From Streptosporangium album (lineage in GTDB: Bacteria; Actinomycetota; Actinomycetes; Streptosporangiales; Streptosporangiaceae): DNA of 64,000 nucleotides. A model generated the notes under the pieces. That model saw only the letters and a list, made by a program, of their open reading frames with translations. It searched no databases and was not told where the DNA came from. The position numbers and the translations under genes were made by a program. Of the stretch, positions 37,214 to 45,963 are shown in pieces; position 1 is the first letter of the stretch, and the number at the start of each line of letters is the position of its first letter. The DNA is taken from the NCBI RefSeq assembly GCF_014203795.1, contig NZ_JACHJU010000001.1, positions 1,178,001 through 1,242,000 of the forward strand, read 5' to 3'.

Positions 37214-37384
37214 CCGGGAACAGCGGTGGCCAACCCGCCGGATCGCGCCGTGACACGGTCAGGGGAAAGTTTCGGCAGGTGCAGGGATTCGTTGATCAAG
37301 GACGGTGTGTGGCGGGAGTGACCGACTGCGGAAGTGGATGAGAGTCGTGACGGTCACGACCCAGCAAGACACCGGAGGAACCCC

Positions 37385-37912
37385 GTGGGACGCTTCTTCA
37401 CCAGGACCGGCGGCCTGACCGCTATCGCGCTGCTCGCATCGGCGATGCTCGCCCCCATGACGGCCGCGCCCGCCCAGGCCGCCGCGGCGCGCCCGTGCGC
37501 GATGCCCGCGTCCGCCCCGGCCGTGCCCGCCGACGCCGCTTCGGCCTCGCGGACCGCCGCGGCTGAGCCGGCCTACTTCAAGATGACGACCGCCGGCTCC
37601 AGCGAACCGTTCATCATCCAACTCACCGACCCCGCGCTGATCGAGCACGCCAGGAAGATCCTCCGCGGCGAGGAGACCGAGAAGACCCACGTCATGGGCC
37701 GGATCATCAAGAGGCCGGCCCCCTACAACCCGCACTACGGCTTCTACCTCGACCCGAAGACGATCAACTTCTTCGAGATGGCCATCGAGGTCTGCGACGC
37801 GACGCTGACCTACACCGAAGACCACCTCGACGAGGCCTGCGGCGCCTTCCTGCCCGGCTGCTACTTCTGCCCCTGGACCTCCAAGCTGGTCGGCGAGGTC
37901 CCCGCCCCCTGA
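37385..37912 (+). CDS. Secreted BP74-like domain protein
   Basis: This 175-residue protein starts at GTG 37385 with GGAGG in perfect position. The signal peptide is FFTRTGGLTAIALLASAMLA, with cleavage near PAQAAAA. The mature domain reads PAYFKMTTAGSSEPFIIQLT, EHARKILRGEETEKTHVMGR, KRPAPYNPHYGFYLDPKTIN and CDATLTYTEDHLDEACGAFL. This resembles the N-terminal domain of BP74/calmodulin-binding-type proteins, seen in secreted bacterial proteins of unknown role. Several Cys suggest disulfides. It appears intact and stands alone between decayed genes. Confidence 0.72.
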   Translation: MGRFFTRTGGLTAIALLASAMLAPMTAAPAQAAAARPCAMPASAPAVPADAASASRTAAAEPAYFKMTTAGSSEPFIIQLTDPALIEHARKILRGEETEKTHVMGRIIKRPAPYNPHYGFYLDPKTINFFEMAIEVCDATLTYTEDHLDEACGAFLPGCYFCPWTSKLVGEVPAP

Positions 37913-37997
37913 CCCCTGACGGGAGTCTCCGCGTCCAGGCGGCCACCACTCACGCCTGATCGGTGGCCGCCCGGACCCGGAGCGGGCGGATCCTCCC

Positions 37998-38330
37998 TCA
38001 CCCGGGGAACACGTCGCGGTCGGAAGGACGGCGGCAGCGCGCACCCCAGCCGCTCCTCCAGCGCGGCCACCTCCGCCTCGGAGGCCGGTGGAAAACCGAG
38101 CCAGGTGTCATCGACCGGCTCCACGGCCCCGGAAGACGGTTCCACATCGTGCAAGGCGGCCCGCTCCTCGCTCCAGCGCTCCAGCGCTCCAGGAACGGCT
38201 TCCAGTCCCCACGATTCACCCGGCACTCCTCAATGTCGGCGATGTCGCGCCCATCCCAGCAGAAGCCATCGACATCAAGGGCGATAACCGTCCCGCAATA
38301 ACGAATGATTTCGCATTAGCCCCTTCAAAG
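37998..38330 (-). pseudogene. SMI1/KNR4-family protein remnant
   Basis: One minus-strand frame reads TVIALDVDGFCWDGRDIADI, EECRVNRGDWKPFLERWS; the adjacent frame continues ERAALHDVEP and then WLGFPPASEAEVAALEERLG then CALPPSF, the start of an SMI1/KNR4 domain. A duplicated GCGCTGGA unit near 38182-38198 accounts for the frameshift. There is no start codon and the domain is cut short. SMI1/KNR4 proteins are often immunity proteins to toxins. Confidence 0.6.
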
Positions 38331-38387
38331 TCGCCTTTATCGCATTAAGGTGAAAAAGGGAAAAATAGCGGGAGGGAGCGGAGGCCG

Positions 38388-40349
38388 ATGGCATCGGGAA
38401 CGGGGCCGTTGTCGCCGGACTTCACCGGGATCGACCCCGAGCTGATGCAGGGCTTCGTCACCGCACTGGAACGCGGTCGCGACGTGATCGGCGAGCAGTC
38501 CGAGCGGATCCGCCAACTGCTCGCCACGGCGCAGGTGTCGGCTCTGGGCCTGCAACCGATCAAACAGGTCGAGGGCTGGATCGACGACGAGCTGCCGGGG
38601 CTGCGCAAGCGCAACGAGACCATCCGGGCAAGCGAGAATTTCGCGCCCTGGATGCCCGGCTCCGGACTGGTCGGCTACCACGAGGGGAAGATCCTCTCCC
38701 CTGCGGAGGCGCAGAAGCAGGGCACAGCACTGGGCAAGCGCTTCCTGGCCATCGAGCCGGTGGACACGCCCTGGTTCGGACGCCCCTCCTCGGACGCGTA
38801 CGCGCGAATCGTCAAGGAGCTGGCCGCCCACAAGAACGACGCCGACTTCACCGCCGCCTTCTTCGCCGCCCTCGGCACAGAACGCACCCTCGAACTCCCC
38901 ACCCTGCTGCGCAAGAACCTGGACTCCCCCAGCCCCCAGCCGTCCGCCGGCCCGATCCGTCCCGATGACGAGGTGCTCCGCGCGGTGAGCCAGGCATTCG
39001 GTACGGCGGTCACCGCGGGATCGCGCGTCCCGGGCTTCGCCACGATCAAGGACGCGATACGGAGCGCGGGTCCCAAGGCGGGCCTGCTGCTGAGCGGGGG
39101 GAAGTTTCCCGCCGAGTGGCTGACGGACGTGGTGCTGAAGCAGGGGCTGGCCGATCCCAAGAAGATCGGTACGGGATTCCTCTACGCGCTGGGCAACAAC
39201 CCGGCCGCCGCGCGGCAGGCGATCGCGGCGGTGGCCGGGCCGTACGCCAAGGACCAGACGAAGCTGAAGACGTTCCTGAAGAACTTCAACGATCACGCCG
39301 GTGGCAAGCACCTGAGCGCGTCCGACAAGAGAGACGCCTTCGGGCGCATGCTGGCCGCGGCCTCGGGCGCCTACGACGAGGAGGACGGCAGGCACAGCGC
39401 GGAGTCGGCCGCGTTCGCCTTCACCGTGATGACGACGCTCGACGATCTCAGACTCGGTCAGGAGGTCCGGGTCCACCTGGCCGAGATCGCCGGCGCGTAC
39501 ACCACAGAGATCACCGAGGGCGCGAACATCGGTGACGCGAACATGACCGAGGACAGCGCGCTGAAGCCCTCTACCTCGGCGTTCGGCCTGAAATCGGCGT
39601 TCACGCTGAGCCCGAAGGACACCTACCGCTTCCTCAAGCTCTTCGCCGACTCGGCCGAGAACCTCGCCCCGTTCGACGAGGGGATGGGCCGGTTCTCGCA
39701 GAAGGTGATCGCCGACGCGTCGGCGATCACCAGGAAGACCGGCGACGTCGAGCACCTGGACCGGGTGTTCACCGCTCTGGGAAACGCGCGGGGCTTCGAG
39801 CTGGCCGCCATCGAGAAAGTCCAGGGCAACCTGGACATGATCGACAAGCAGCGGGACGACCTGGTGGGGTTCATCCGCGACACGGCCATCGGAGGGGCGA
39901 GCATGGTCCTGGCGCCGACCACGAGCGCGACCCTCGCCTGGTCCGCGCTGAGCACCTCACTCTCCGCCAAGGGTGCCTTCGGCGGAGACGACGAGACCCG
40001 GGTGAACCGGGCCGACAAGGAGGACGACCTCGCGACGCTCGGCCGCCAGCACACCTACGCGCAGGTGCTGATGGCGAACGGGTTCACCCCGAAGGTGACG
40101 CCGACCGAGTATCAGGCCGACTGCCCGCCGGGGGTGGCCATCGCGGACGCGAACGGGGAGCTGAGGCCGTTCGCCGATTTGATCAAGCAGGGGAACAAGG
40201 GGCTTGAGGCGTTCGAGAAGTGGGCGGCGGTCAACGGGATGGGCCGCGATGACGACCTCTCGTTGGGAGAACTATCCAACAGAACGGCGAATCGATTCGA
40301 CGGCGGTAACAAGCGAGGGCGAGGGCGTGCGCTGGCTTTCGACAGCTAA
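38388..40349 (+). CDS. Large helical protein, DUF6571-like, associated with a WXG100-like locus
   Basis: This 653-residue protein starts at ATG 38388 with GGAGGGAGCGGAGG upstream. The N-terminus (DPELMQGFVTALERGRDVIG, IKQVEGWIDDELPGLRKRN) looks like a WXG100-type helical hairpin. Long helical stretches and repeated DADFTAAFFAALGTE / KKIGTGFLYALGNNPAAARQ units follow. There is no signal peptide, but one hydrophobic stretch lies near 500-530 (GGASMVLAPTTSATLAW). Similar actinobacterial proteins (DUF6571) occur beside a small WXG100-like protein and a lipoprotein, as here. Export by a type VII system is possible but no such machinery is in the window. Function unknown. Confidence 0.78.
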   Translation: MASGTGPLSPDFTGIDPELMQGFVTALERGRDVIGEQSERIRQLLATAQVSALGLQPIKQVEGWIDDELPGLRKRNETIRASENFAPWMPGSGLVGYHEGKILSPAEAQKQGTALGKRFLAIEPVDTPWFGRPSSDAYARIVKELAAHKNDADFTAAFFAALGTERTLELPTLLRKNLDSPSPQPSAGPIRPDDEVLRAVSQAFGTAVTAGSRVPGFATIKDAIRSAGPKAGLLLSGGKFPAEWLTDVVLKQGLADPKKIGTGFLYALGNNPAAARQAIAAVAGPYAKDQTKLKTFLKNFNDHAGGKHLSASDKRDAFGRMLAAASGAYDEEDGRHSAESAAFAFTVMTTLDDLRLGQEVRVHLAEIAGAYTTEITEGANIGDANMTEDSALKPSTSAFGLKSAFTLSPKDTYRFLKLFADSAENLAPFDEGMGRFSQKVIADASAITRKTGDVEHLDRVFTALGNARGFELAAIEKVQGNLDMIDKQRDDLVGFIRDTAIGGASMVLAPTTSATLAWSALSTSLSAKGAFGGDDETRVNRADKEDDLATLGRQHTYAQVLMANGFTPKVTPTEYQADCPPGVAIADANGELRPFADLIKQGNKGLEAFEKWAAVNGMGRDDDLSLGELSNRTANRFDGGNKRGRGRALAFDS

Positions 40350-40350
40350 C

Positions 40351-40794
40351 TCATGAGGCTGGGAGGCACTCGGTTTCACCTCGGACCAGATACTGCCCGT
40401 TAGCCGGAGACGCCAAGATGATGATCGTTTTGTACTCGTCATTGGCCAGCCGGATCGGGGCATTGCCACGATCCTCAACAATCCGATAAGGAGCAACCGA
40501 GGAGAGCGCACCCACCATAAAGGTATTGAGCCCATCAGGGTTGCTCTGTGGTGCGGAATCCCTGGCCGTAGCAGCAAAAGTTCGCTTGGCCTTGCCCTCG
40601 CCACAGGGAATATCGCGTCCACCGGGATCTGTGACACGGACATCCAGAACGTGGCTTTCCTTCATCAACTCAGTGATGTGCGACTTGAGTGTCTCCCCTG
40701 CTTCCGCCGCCGTAGGCCCGCTGTCACCGCACCCGGACACCGCCAGCAATACCACCCCGCACACCACGACGCCGCGCCGTACAGAACCTGCCAT
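40351..40794 (-). CDS. Putative lipoprotein
   Basis: This 147-residue protein starts at ATG 40794 after a clear GGAGG. The lipoprotein signal is VRRGVVVCGVVLLAVSGC (lipobox Cys). The mature part (KSHITELMKESHVLDVRVTD, YRIVEDRGNAPIRLANDEYK) is a small alpha/beta domain with two further Cys. It is convergent with the DUF6571-like gene (stops 1 bp apart) and divergent from the WXG100-like gene, and so part of the same locus. Confidence 0.82.
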   Translation of the reverse strand: MAGSVRRGVVVCGVVLLAVSGCGDSGPTAAEAGETLKSHITELMKESHVLDVRVTDPGGRDIPCGEGKAKRTFAATARDSAPQSNPDGLNTFMVGALSSVAPYRIVEDRGNAPIRLANDEYKTIIILASPANGQYLVRGETECLPAS

Positions 40795-40878
40795 GAATTC
40801 CTCCGGGGCTGGCCGATATGCCGTAGATCCAATAATGTCCAATGGAACCGCCGTTGTATCCGTATCCGAAGGGGATAT

Positions 40879-41169
40879 ATGAATCCTCAGCCGGAGAATC
40901 TGGTGCCCAACCCGCGGCGCCAGGTGCTGGAGCAGACATTGGCGGAGGTCAGGGCACGGGTCGCCATCCTGGAGGCCGCGCTCGACCCCGCGCACGGCCA
41001 GTTCACCGGACAGCCCGTGTGGGTGGGGCCGACGGCCCGGCGGTTCGCCGAGGACCTCACCGCCCGCCGCGTACGGCTCCGCCAGGCGGCCAGAGCACTC
41101 GTCGACGCCCTCGAAGACGAACTCCGCTCCGTCCCGGCGAAGGTCCCGCCCTCCGCCGCACGGCATTGA
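40879..41169 (+). CDS. WXG100-like small helical protein
   Basis: This 96-residue all-helical protein (EQTLAEVRARVAILEAALDP, GPTARRFAEDLTARRVRLRQ, AARALVDALEDEL) starts at ATG 40879 with GGGG upstream. It has a helix-turn-helix hairpin layout with VWVG at the turn in place of WxG, as seen for variant WXG100 proteins. It probably partners with the DUF6571-like protein encoded 0.5 kb upstream. Confidence 0.7.
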   Translation: MNPQPENLVPNPRRQVLEQTLAEVRARVAILEAALDPAHGQFTGQPVWVGPTARRFAEDLTARRVRLRQAARALVDALEDELRSVPAKVPPSAARH

Positions 41170-41655
41170 CGCATCAGGCCGGAATCCAGCGGGGAATCAA
41201 TACCCGCCATGCGATTCCGAATCGATGACGGAGGGGAAGCAGACGGATACCGAGGGTGCCGTTTCCTCTGGAATACGAAAGTGGCGCCGGACCCCCCCGA
41301 TGGAATCGGGAGCCCGGCGCTTGCGCTTTCTCCGGCCACGTCTCCGATGCCTCCAGAAACTTGGCACGTTCCACGAACAGCGGCCACCACTGCTGACCTC
41401 TGTCCAGCCACTCGGTCACGATCCACGCGGCAAGGCATGTGAAAACGAGCGGGTGTCAGAACATCAAGATCTCGATACCCTTTACCGGCGTGGCCGGGGA
41501 GTGATCTTCAGGTTGGTGTCAGTGATGTGGTGGTCGCCACCCACAGGCTCACGCGGCCGAAAGCCCTTCGGCCGCAACCGCTTTAGACGCGTGTTCACGA
41601 ACTCGACTATTCCTATTAGGGATGTGGTCATCAGGTGTCGATTTCATCTGGCTTC
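41170..41655. other. Intergenic region, no secure gene
   Basis: A minus-strand frame at 41320-41419 reads TEWLDRGQQWWPLFVERAKF, coherent but short and without a family; it may be a gene scrap. One PHO-box-like GTTCACG lies at about 41594-41600 upstream of the phosphatase gene, but the second direct-repeat unit is not convincing. Confidence 0.35.
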
Positions 41656-43251
41656 ATGAGATCAACCCAGGCTGGCCTCGCGGCTGCCGCCGCGACCAGA
41701 CGCAGATTCCTGACCGTGACCGGCACGGCCGCCGCCTTAGCCTTGACCGGCACCCTTCCCGGCATTCGCAGCGCCCACGCGGCATCCGCGGTGAATGTGG
41801 ACCGTCAACCCCTCTTCACCCTGGGGATCGCGTCCGGCGACCCACTGCCCGACGCGGTGGTGATCTGGACGCGGCTGGCGCCAGAACCACTGGCGCCGTT
41901 CGGCGGGATGGACCAGCGCCCGGTAACGGTCCAGTGGCAGGTGGCCGAGGATGAGGCGTTCCACCGTGTCGTGCGCCGCGGCACTGCGACTGCCCGGCCC
42001 GAGTACTCCCACACCGTCCATGTCGATGTCCAGGGCCTGCGTCCGTGGCGGCACTACTTCTACCGTTTCCGGGTCGGGGGGCAGATCAGCCCCGTCGGCC
42101 GCACCCGTACCGCTCCGGCCCCCGGCGACGCCGTCTCCGCGATGACCTTCGCCTTCGCGTCCTGCCAGGCGTGGTTCGAGGGCTACTACACCGCCCTCGC
42201 CGACATGGCCCGCCGCGACCACGACGTGATCCTCTTTCTCGGTGACTACATCTACGAGTTCGGCGCCGACAAGGGCATCCGCCCCGACTCCGGGGAACCC
42301 CATGCCATGCGCCAGACGGTGACACTCGACGACTACCGGGAGCGGTACGCCCTGTACAAGATCGACCCGGATCTGCAGGCCGCGCATGCCGCCGCGCCCT
42401 GGATCGTCACGCTCGACGACCACGAAGTCGTCGACAACTGGGCCGACGAGGCGCACCCGAGCGCCCCGCCGGCAAGCTTTCTGGTCCGGCGCGCCAATGC
42501 CTTCAGGGCCTATTGGGAACACATGCCGCTGCGCCTGTCACAGCTGCCGAACGGGCCGGACATGCAGCTGTACCGGCGCCTGCGCTATGGCACCTTGGCT
42601 GAGTTCAGCATTCTCGACACCCGGCAGTACCGCTCGGACCAGGCGGGCGGCGACGGCGAGAAGCCGCCCAACCCAGGATCGCTGGACCCCAGCCGCACCA
42701 TCACGGGCGAGGAGCAGGAACGATGGCTGCTCGACGGGCTGGCCGCCTCCGGAACACGATGGAACGTCATCGGGCAGCAGAACGCCATGGCCCAGCTCGA
42801 TGTCCAGGCCGGGCCGGGCATGGTGGTGCCGATGGACACCTGGGACGGTTACGTCGGCTCTCGCAACCGGGTGCTCGGCGGCGCCCACGAACGCGGCGTC
42901 AAGAACCTTGTCTCCTTGGGCGGAGACCTCCACCGCAGCGTGGCCTCCGACCTCAAACTCGACTTCGCCGATCCCGCATCGCCCACCGTGGGTACCGAGT
43001 TCGTCGGAACCTCCATCACCTCCGGGCTTGACGGTGTCGACCACGACCAGGTCGGCCTGACACTGCTCGCCGAGAACCCGCACATCAAATACCACAACTT
43101 CCAGCGAGGCTACGTCACCTGCACCGTGACCGAACAGGAGTGGACCGCGGACTACCGGGTGGCTGACCGTGTCACGACCCCCGGAGGCACCGTGACGACC
43201 CGTGCGAAGCTCGTCGTCGAAGACGGCCGAGCCGGCATCCAGACCACCTGA
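41656..43251 (+). CDS. phoD: Tat-exported PhoD-type alkaline phosphatase
   Basis: This 531-residue protein has a twin-arginine signal (ATRRRFLTVTGTAAALALTG). An N-terminal beta domain is followed by the PhoD metallophosphoesterase core: LGIASGDPLPDAVVIWTRL, FAFASCQAWFEGYYTALADM, DVILFLGDYIYEFG, WIVTLDDHEVVDNWADEAHP, RWNVIGQQNAMAQLD, and LVSLGGDLHRSVASDLKLDF. The Cys in SCQ, the GDYIYE and DDHE motifs and the GGDLH-like end form the Fe/Ca site. It releases phosphate from phosphodiesters or teichoic-type polymers outside the cell. The start is uncertain (GTG 41635 or ATG 41656). In relatives it is under PhoP control. A discoidin-like secreted protein follows closely. Confidence 0.92.
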   Translation: MRSTQAGLAAAAATRRRFLTVTGTAAALALTGTLPGIRSAHAASAVNVDRQPLFTLGIASGDPLPDAVVIWTRLAPEPLAPFGGMDQRPVTVQWQVAEDEAFHRVVRRGTATARPEYSHTVHVDVQGLRPWRHYFYRFRVGGQISPVGRTRTAPAPGDAVSAMTFAFASCQAWFEGYYTALADMARRDHDVILFLGDYIYEFGADKGIRPDSGEPHAMRQTVTLDDYRERYALYKIDPDLQAAHAAAPWIVTLDDHEVVDNWADEAHPSAPPASFLVRRANAFRAYWEHMPLRLSQLPNGPDMQLYRRLRYGTLAEFSILDTRQYRSDQAGGDGEKPPNPGSLDPSRTITGEEQERWLLDGLAASGTRWNVIGQQNAMAQLDVQAGPGMVVPMDTWDGYVGSRNRVLGGAHERGVKNLVSLGGDLHRSVASDLKLDFADPASPTVGTEFVGTSITSGLDGVDHDQVGLTLLAENPHIKYHNFQRGYVTCTVTEQEWTADYRVADRVTTPGGTVTTRAKLVVEDGRAGIQTT

Positions 43252-43278
43252 GTCTCCGTAATGGACAGGATCTCCATC

Positions 43279-44163
43279 ATGCTGAAGCAGCGCATCGCGC
43301 GGACCGCCCTGCCATCCCTGGCCTTGTGCACCGCCATGGTCGCCGCGCTGGCCATGGCGTCTCCGGCGAACGGGGCCTCCGGCCGCTCGAAGCCGAAGGA
43401 ACAGATCACCATGGCGGCCAATCCGGCCGCGCTCGACATCATCCCGCTGCCCTGCTTTTCCGGCAGCTTCCAGGCCACCATGACCAACACCGGGCAACAG
43501 GCCCAGTTTGCCGATATGACACTGAGCGCCCAAAAACCGATCACTCTGTCCCGGGACATCTTCTCCAGCTACCTTCCGGCCGTCGATCCCGACCAGCCGG
43601 TGAGCACTCCGGTCGAGGTTCGCGCCCCCCGGGACACTCCACCGGGTACCTATGACGTCCTGCTGGCCATGAATAAGCAGGAGCTCCGCGTGCCGGTTCG
43701 GGTGCAGGAGCCCCCGGCCAAGGGGCCCGGCGACAACGTGGCGCTGGGAGAGCAGGCGTTCGCCTCCTCCGCTCATGGCAATTTCCCGGTCTGCGGTGGT
43801 GTCGATGGGAACAAGGACCATGCCCAATGGAGCACCCGCACCGGGTGGAACGACGCCACGCCGACAGTCTTTCCCGACAGCTACGGGGTCCGTTTCCCGA
43901 CGCCGCAGCGGATCGACCAGGTCGAGCTCCTGACCTTGGACAGTGCGTCGTCCCCGGCCACTCGCTATGGGGTGAGGGACTGGGACGTCCAGGTCCTCAC
44001 GGACGGCCAGTGGCAGACGGTCGCCCAGGTACGCGGCAACACCTCTGGACTCGTGACCTCGCAGTTCGCCGCAACCACCGCCGAGGCCGTACAGGTCGTC
44101 ATCTACGCCTCGAACGACGCCAGGTACTCGCGCATCATGGAGATGGAGGTCCGCGGAGCGTAG
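43279..44163 (+). CDS. Secreted protein with F5/8 type C (discoidin-like) domain
   Basis: This 294-residue exported protein starts at ATG 43279 (AGGA upstream) or ATG 43261. The signal peptide is TALPSLALCTAMVAALAMAS. An Ig-like region (about 40-150) precedes a jelly-roll domain with GDNVALGEQAFASSAHGNFP, HAQWSTRTGWND, FPTPQRIDQVELLTLDSASS, and TSQFAATTAEAVQVVIYASN then RYSRIMEMEV, characteristic of F5/8 C carbohydrate-binding domains. It lies 27 bp after the phosphatase gene, so both are probably one transcript acting on an extracellular polymer. Confidence 0.85.
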   Translation: MLKQRIARTALPSLALCTAMVAALAMASPANGASGRSKPKEQITMAANPAALDIIPLPCFSGSFQATMTNTGQQAQFADMTLSAQKPITLSRDIFSSYLPAVDPDQPVSTPVEVRAPRDTPPGTYDVLLAMNKQELRVPVRVQEPPAKGPGDNVALGEQAFASSAHGNFPVCGGVDGNKDHAQWSTRTGWNDATPTVFPDSYGVRFPTPQRIDQVELLTLDSASSPATRYGVRDWDVQVLTDGQWQTVAQVRGNTSGLVTSQFAATTAEAVQVVIYASNDARYSRIMEMEVRGA

Positions 44164-44285
44164 CCCCGGGCTCGGCCGATTCAGGGTCCTGGTCATATGA
44201 GTCCGAGGATTCCCGTCAAGGCTGTCCCGGCCGGCCCGGACCCTGTTCTCGGAAGTACTGAGCCGGGTGTTGGGACCGGTCCGTG

Positions 44286-44330
44286 CCGTGTTCCCGGAAG
44301 CCGGTGAGCTGAGGGCTTCCGGGAACACGG
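44286..44330. terminator. Bidirectional terminator hairpin
   Basis: CCGTGTTCCCGGAAGCC pairs perfectly with GGCTTCCGGGAACACGG (17 bp, 11-nt loop). It sits between two convergent genes, 122 bp after one stop and 6 bp after the other. Confidence 0.85.
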
Positions 44331-44335
44331 TCTTC

Positions 44336-44968
44336 TCAGAACTTCCCCGGAGTTCGAATGTTGACGTAATCGGCGAAATCGGCGGCATCCAGCGCCGCCG
44401 TAGCGGTGACGCTCGGGTAGTACTCGGAGATCCGCTCTGCCGAAACCCCGTCCCGGAGCAGTGCGGCAACCTCGTCATAGGGGACGCGGGTGCCCTCGAT
44501 CATGGGAACCCCACCGCGAACCGCCGGGTCTACCGTCACGTGGGTGCGCGGCTGCAGCAACGACGGGATGTGCCTGCCATCACGATAGAACGGTTGCAGG
44601 ACGTCGACCAGCTCGTGGATGACCACGTTGGCCTTCTTCCGCGCCAGGTCAACTGCCTGATCGGGCGCGGCCAGATAAATGCTGCTGCCATCGGCGACCA
44701 ATGTGTAGGACGACAGGTGGTCGCTTTCTTTCAGATCATCACGGAGGGTGTCGAGCGCCCGTCTGACTTTCTGCAGTGAGGCACTGTTACGCAGCTTGAC
44801 GCAGGTCCGCAGCGCCACCACGTCGCGGAAGGAGTAGAGAACGGGGCGCGTGCTGGAGATCTCCGGTATCAACACCGCGCCACGGCTCACGCCGGCCTTG
44901 CGCCAGTGTGCGAGCTGGCGCAGCGTGGCGCCCGACAGCGCCGCAGCCAGCTTCGGGTCATAAGCCAT
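44336..44968 (-). CDS. DUF433 protein with MerR-like HTH
   Basis: This 210-residue protein starts at ATG 44968 with GGAGGGG upstream. The N-terminal helix-turn-helix (AALSGATLRQLAHWRKAGVS, PVLYSFRDVVALRTCVKLRN) resembles MerR-type DNA binding. The C-terminal DUF433 domain reads GGVPMIEGTRVPYDEVAALL and RISEYYPSVTATAALDAADF. DUF433 proteins are commonly antitoxins of PIN-like toxins (DUF5615). No toxin gene follows, since a terminator lies 6 bp after the stop, so this is a solitary DUF433 regulator. Confidence 0.85.
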   Translation of the reverse strand: MAYDPKLAAALSGATLRQLAHWRKAGVSRGAVLIPEISSTRPVLYSFRDVVALRTCVKLRNSASLQKVRRALDTLRDDLKESDHLSSYTLVADGSSIYLAAPDQAVDLARKKANVVIHELVDVLQPFYRDGRHIPSLLQPRTHVTVDPAVRGGVPMIEGTRVPYDEVAALLRDGVSAERISEYYPSVTATAALDAADFADYVNIRTPGKF

Positions 44969-45045
44969 CACCTCACCCCTCCCATAATCCGTGATCCGCA
45001 TCCCTGCCCGGCCATCATCGCAAATCTGTCTGAGCTGGTCAGGCG

Positions 45046-45606
45046 CTACGCGATCTCGCTCTCCACCGTTTCGGACACTTCTGGCGGAATGCGGTGGCTG
45101 AACGGCTCCTCCGAGAGCGCCGGTGGGGCCGCCAGGGTGCACCAGACGATCTTTCCGCCCGAGGTCGGGCGGTAGTAGCCCCAGCTCCGGGCGAGCAGGT
45201 CGACAAGGCAGAGGCCGCGCCCGCCTTCGTCGTCCGGATCGGGGACCCTGAGGACGGGCGGGGTACGGCAGGCGTCCCAGACGCGCAGCACGACCGCGTC
45301 TCCGACCGGGTAGAGATCCAGCCAGATGTGATTCGGACTCGCGTGCGCCACCGCCTCCATGATGGCGGGAAGCTCCATCACGGCGGGGGATTCCGTGACG
45401 GCGTGCGGCGAGACGTGCGGGGCGTGTGCCTTGATCGCGTTGGAGACCAGCTCGGAGACGACGAGCTGGGCCGTCTCGATCAGGTCGTCCCGCCGCCAGC
45501 CCTCCAGTACGCGCTGGACACGTGCACGCGGGCGTAGTAGGGCGAGGTCGGGAAGACGGAGAGCTCCAGGTGGTGCTTTCCGGTGGTGACATCGGTCATC
45601 GTTCAC
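45046..45606 (-). CDS. RsbW-like ATP-binding (anti-sigma-type) protein
   Basis: This 186-residue GHKL-fold ATPase has N-box LVVSELVSNAIKAH and G-box DEGGRGLCLVDLLARSWGYY. Such proteins stand beside XRE/DUF397 pairs in actinomycete developmental loci and may bind sigma factors or the DUF397 partner. The GTG at 45606 gives the open frame, but an ATG at 45599 in another frame starts TDVTTGKHHLELSVFPTSPY then YARVHV, which looks more like a family N-terminus. A frameshift near 45520 (real or sequence error) is therefore possible. The ATP site itself is intact. Confidence 0.85.
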   Translation of the reverse strand: MNDDRCHHRKAPPGALRLPDLALLRPRARVQRVLEGWRRDDLIETAQLVVSELVSNAIKAHAPHVSPHAVTESPAVMELPAIMEAVAHASPNHIWLDLYPVGDAVVLRVWDACRTPPVLRVPDPDDEGGRGLCLVDLLARSWGYYRPTSGGKIVWCTLAAPPALSEEPFSHRIPPEVSETVESEIA

Positions 45607-45963
45607 CCGCTCCTGGTCGGCGCGTCAGGTGTCAGGGCATAGGACCGGCACCGTTCACAGACGGGGGCGGCTGCTCTCCCCGCACGGGGGCGACGGGGGC
45701 ACGGTGCCGGTCCTACGGGAGGTACGACCGGGGAGCGGCAGGGGGCTGCCGGGGTCGTACCGCTTGCGCCGGGCGGACACCCGACAGGGGTGGGCCGCAT
45801 CGGGAGGGAAGCTCGCCCGCCCGGCTGACTGGGGAAATCACACGTTCGGCCATCCGGAGAGGAACCGACCCGGAAGGCTTTACGTTGAGAGCATGCACCA
45901 TCACAATGAGTGAATGCAATATAGGCGTTTACACTGGCCGCATAATCCGGAAAGGCGTTAAAG
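45607..45963. other. Divergent intergenic region between anti-sigma-like and XRE genes
   Basis: No gene is convincing here. The last 70 bp (about 45890-45960) are AT-richer than the rest and probably contain the promoter of the XRE gene. Scattered CCGGTCCT / AGGACCGG units near 45640-45715 can pair over a distance (GGACCGGCACCGT with ACGGTGCCGGTCC), a possible hairpin upstream of the minus-strand gene. Confidence 0.4.

Noticed and set aside
41590..41655. PHO box before the phoD-like gene
   Set aside because: Only one GTTCACG unit is visible; the required direct-repeat partner at 11 bp is not convincing.
44336..44340. Toxin partner for the DUF433 protein
   Set aside because: A strong terminator lies 6 bp downstream and the next gene is convergent; no PIN-like ORF exists there.
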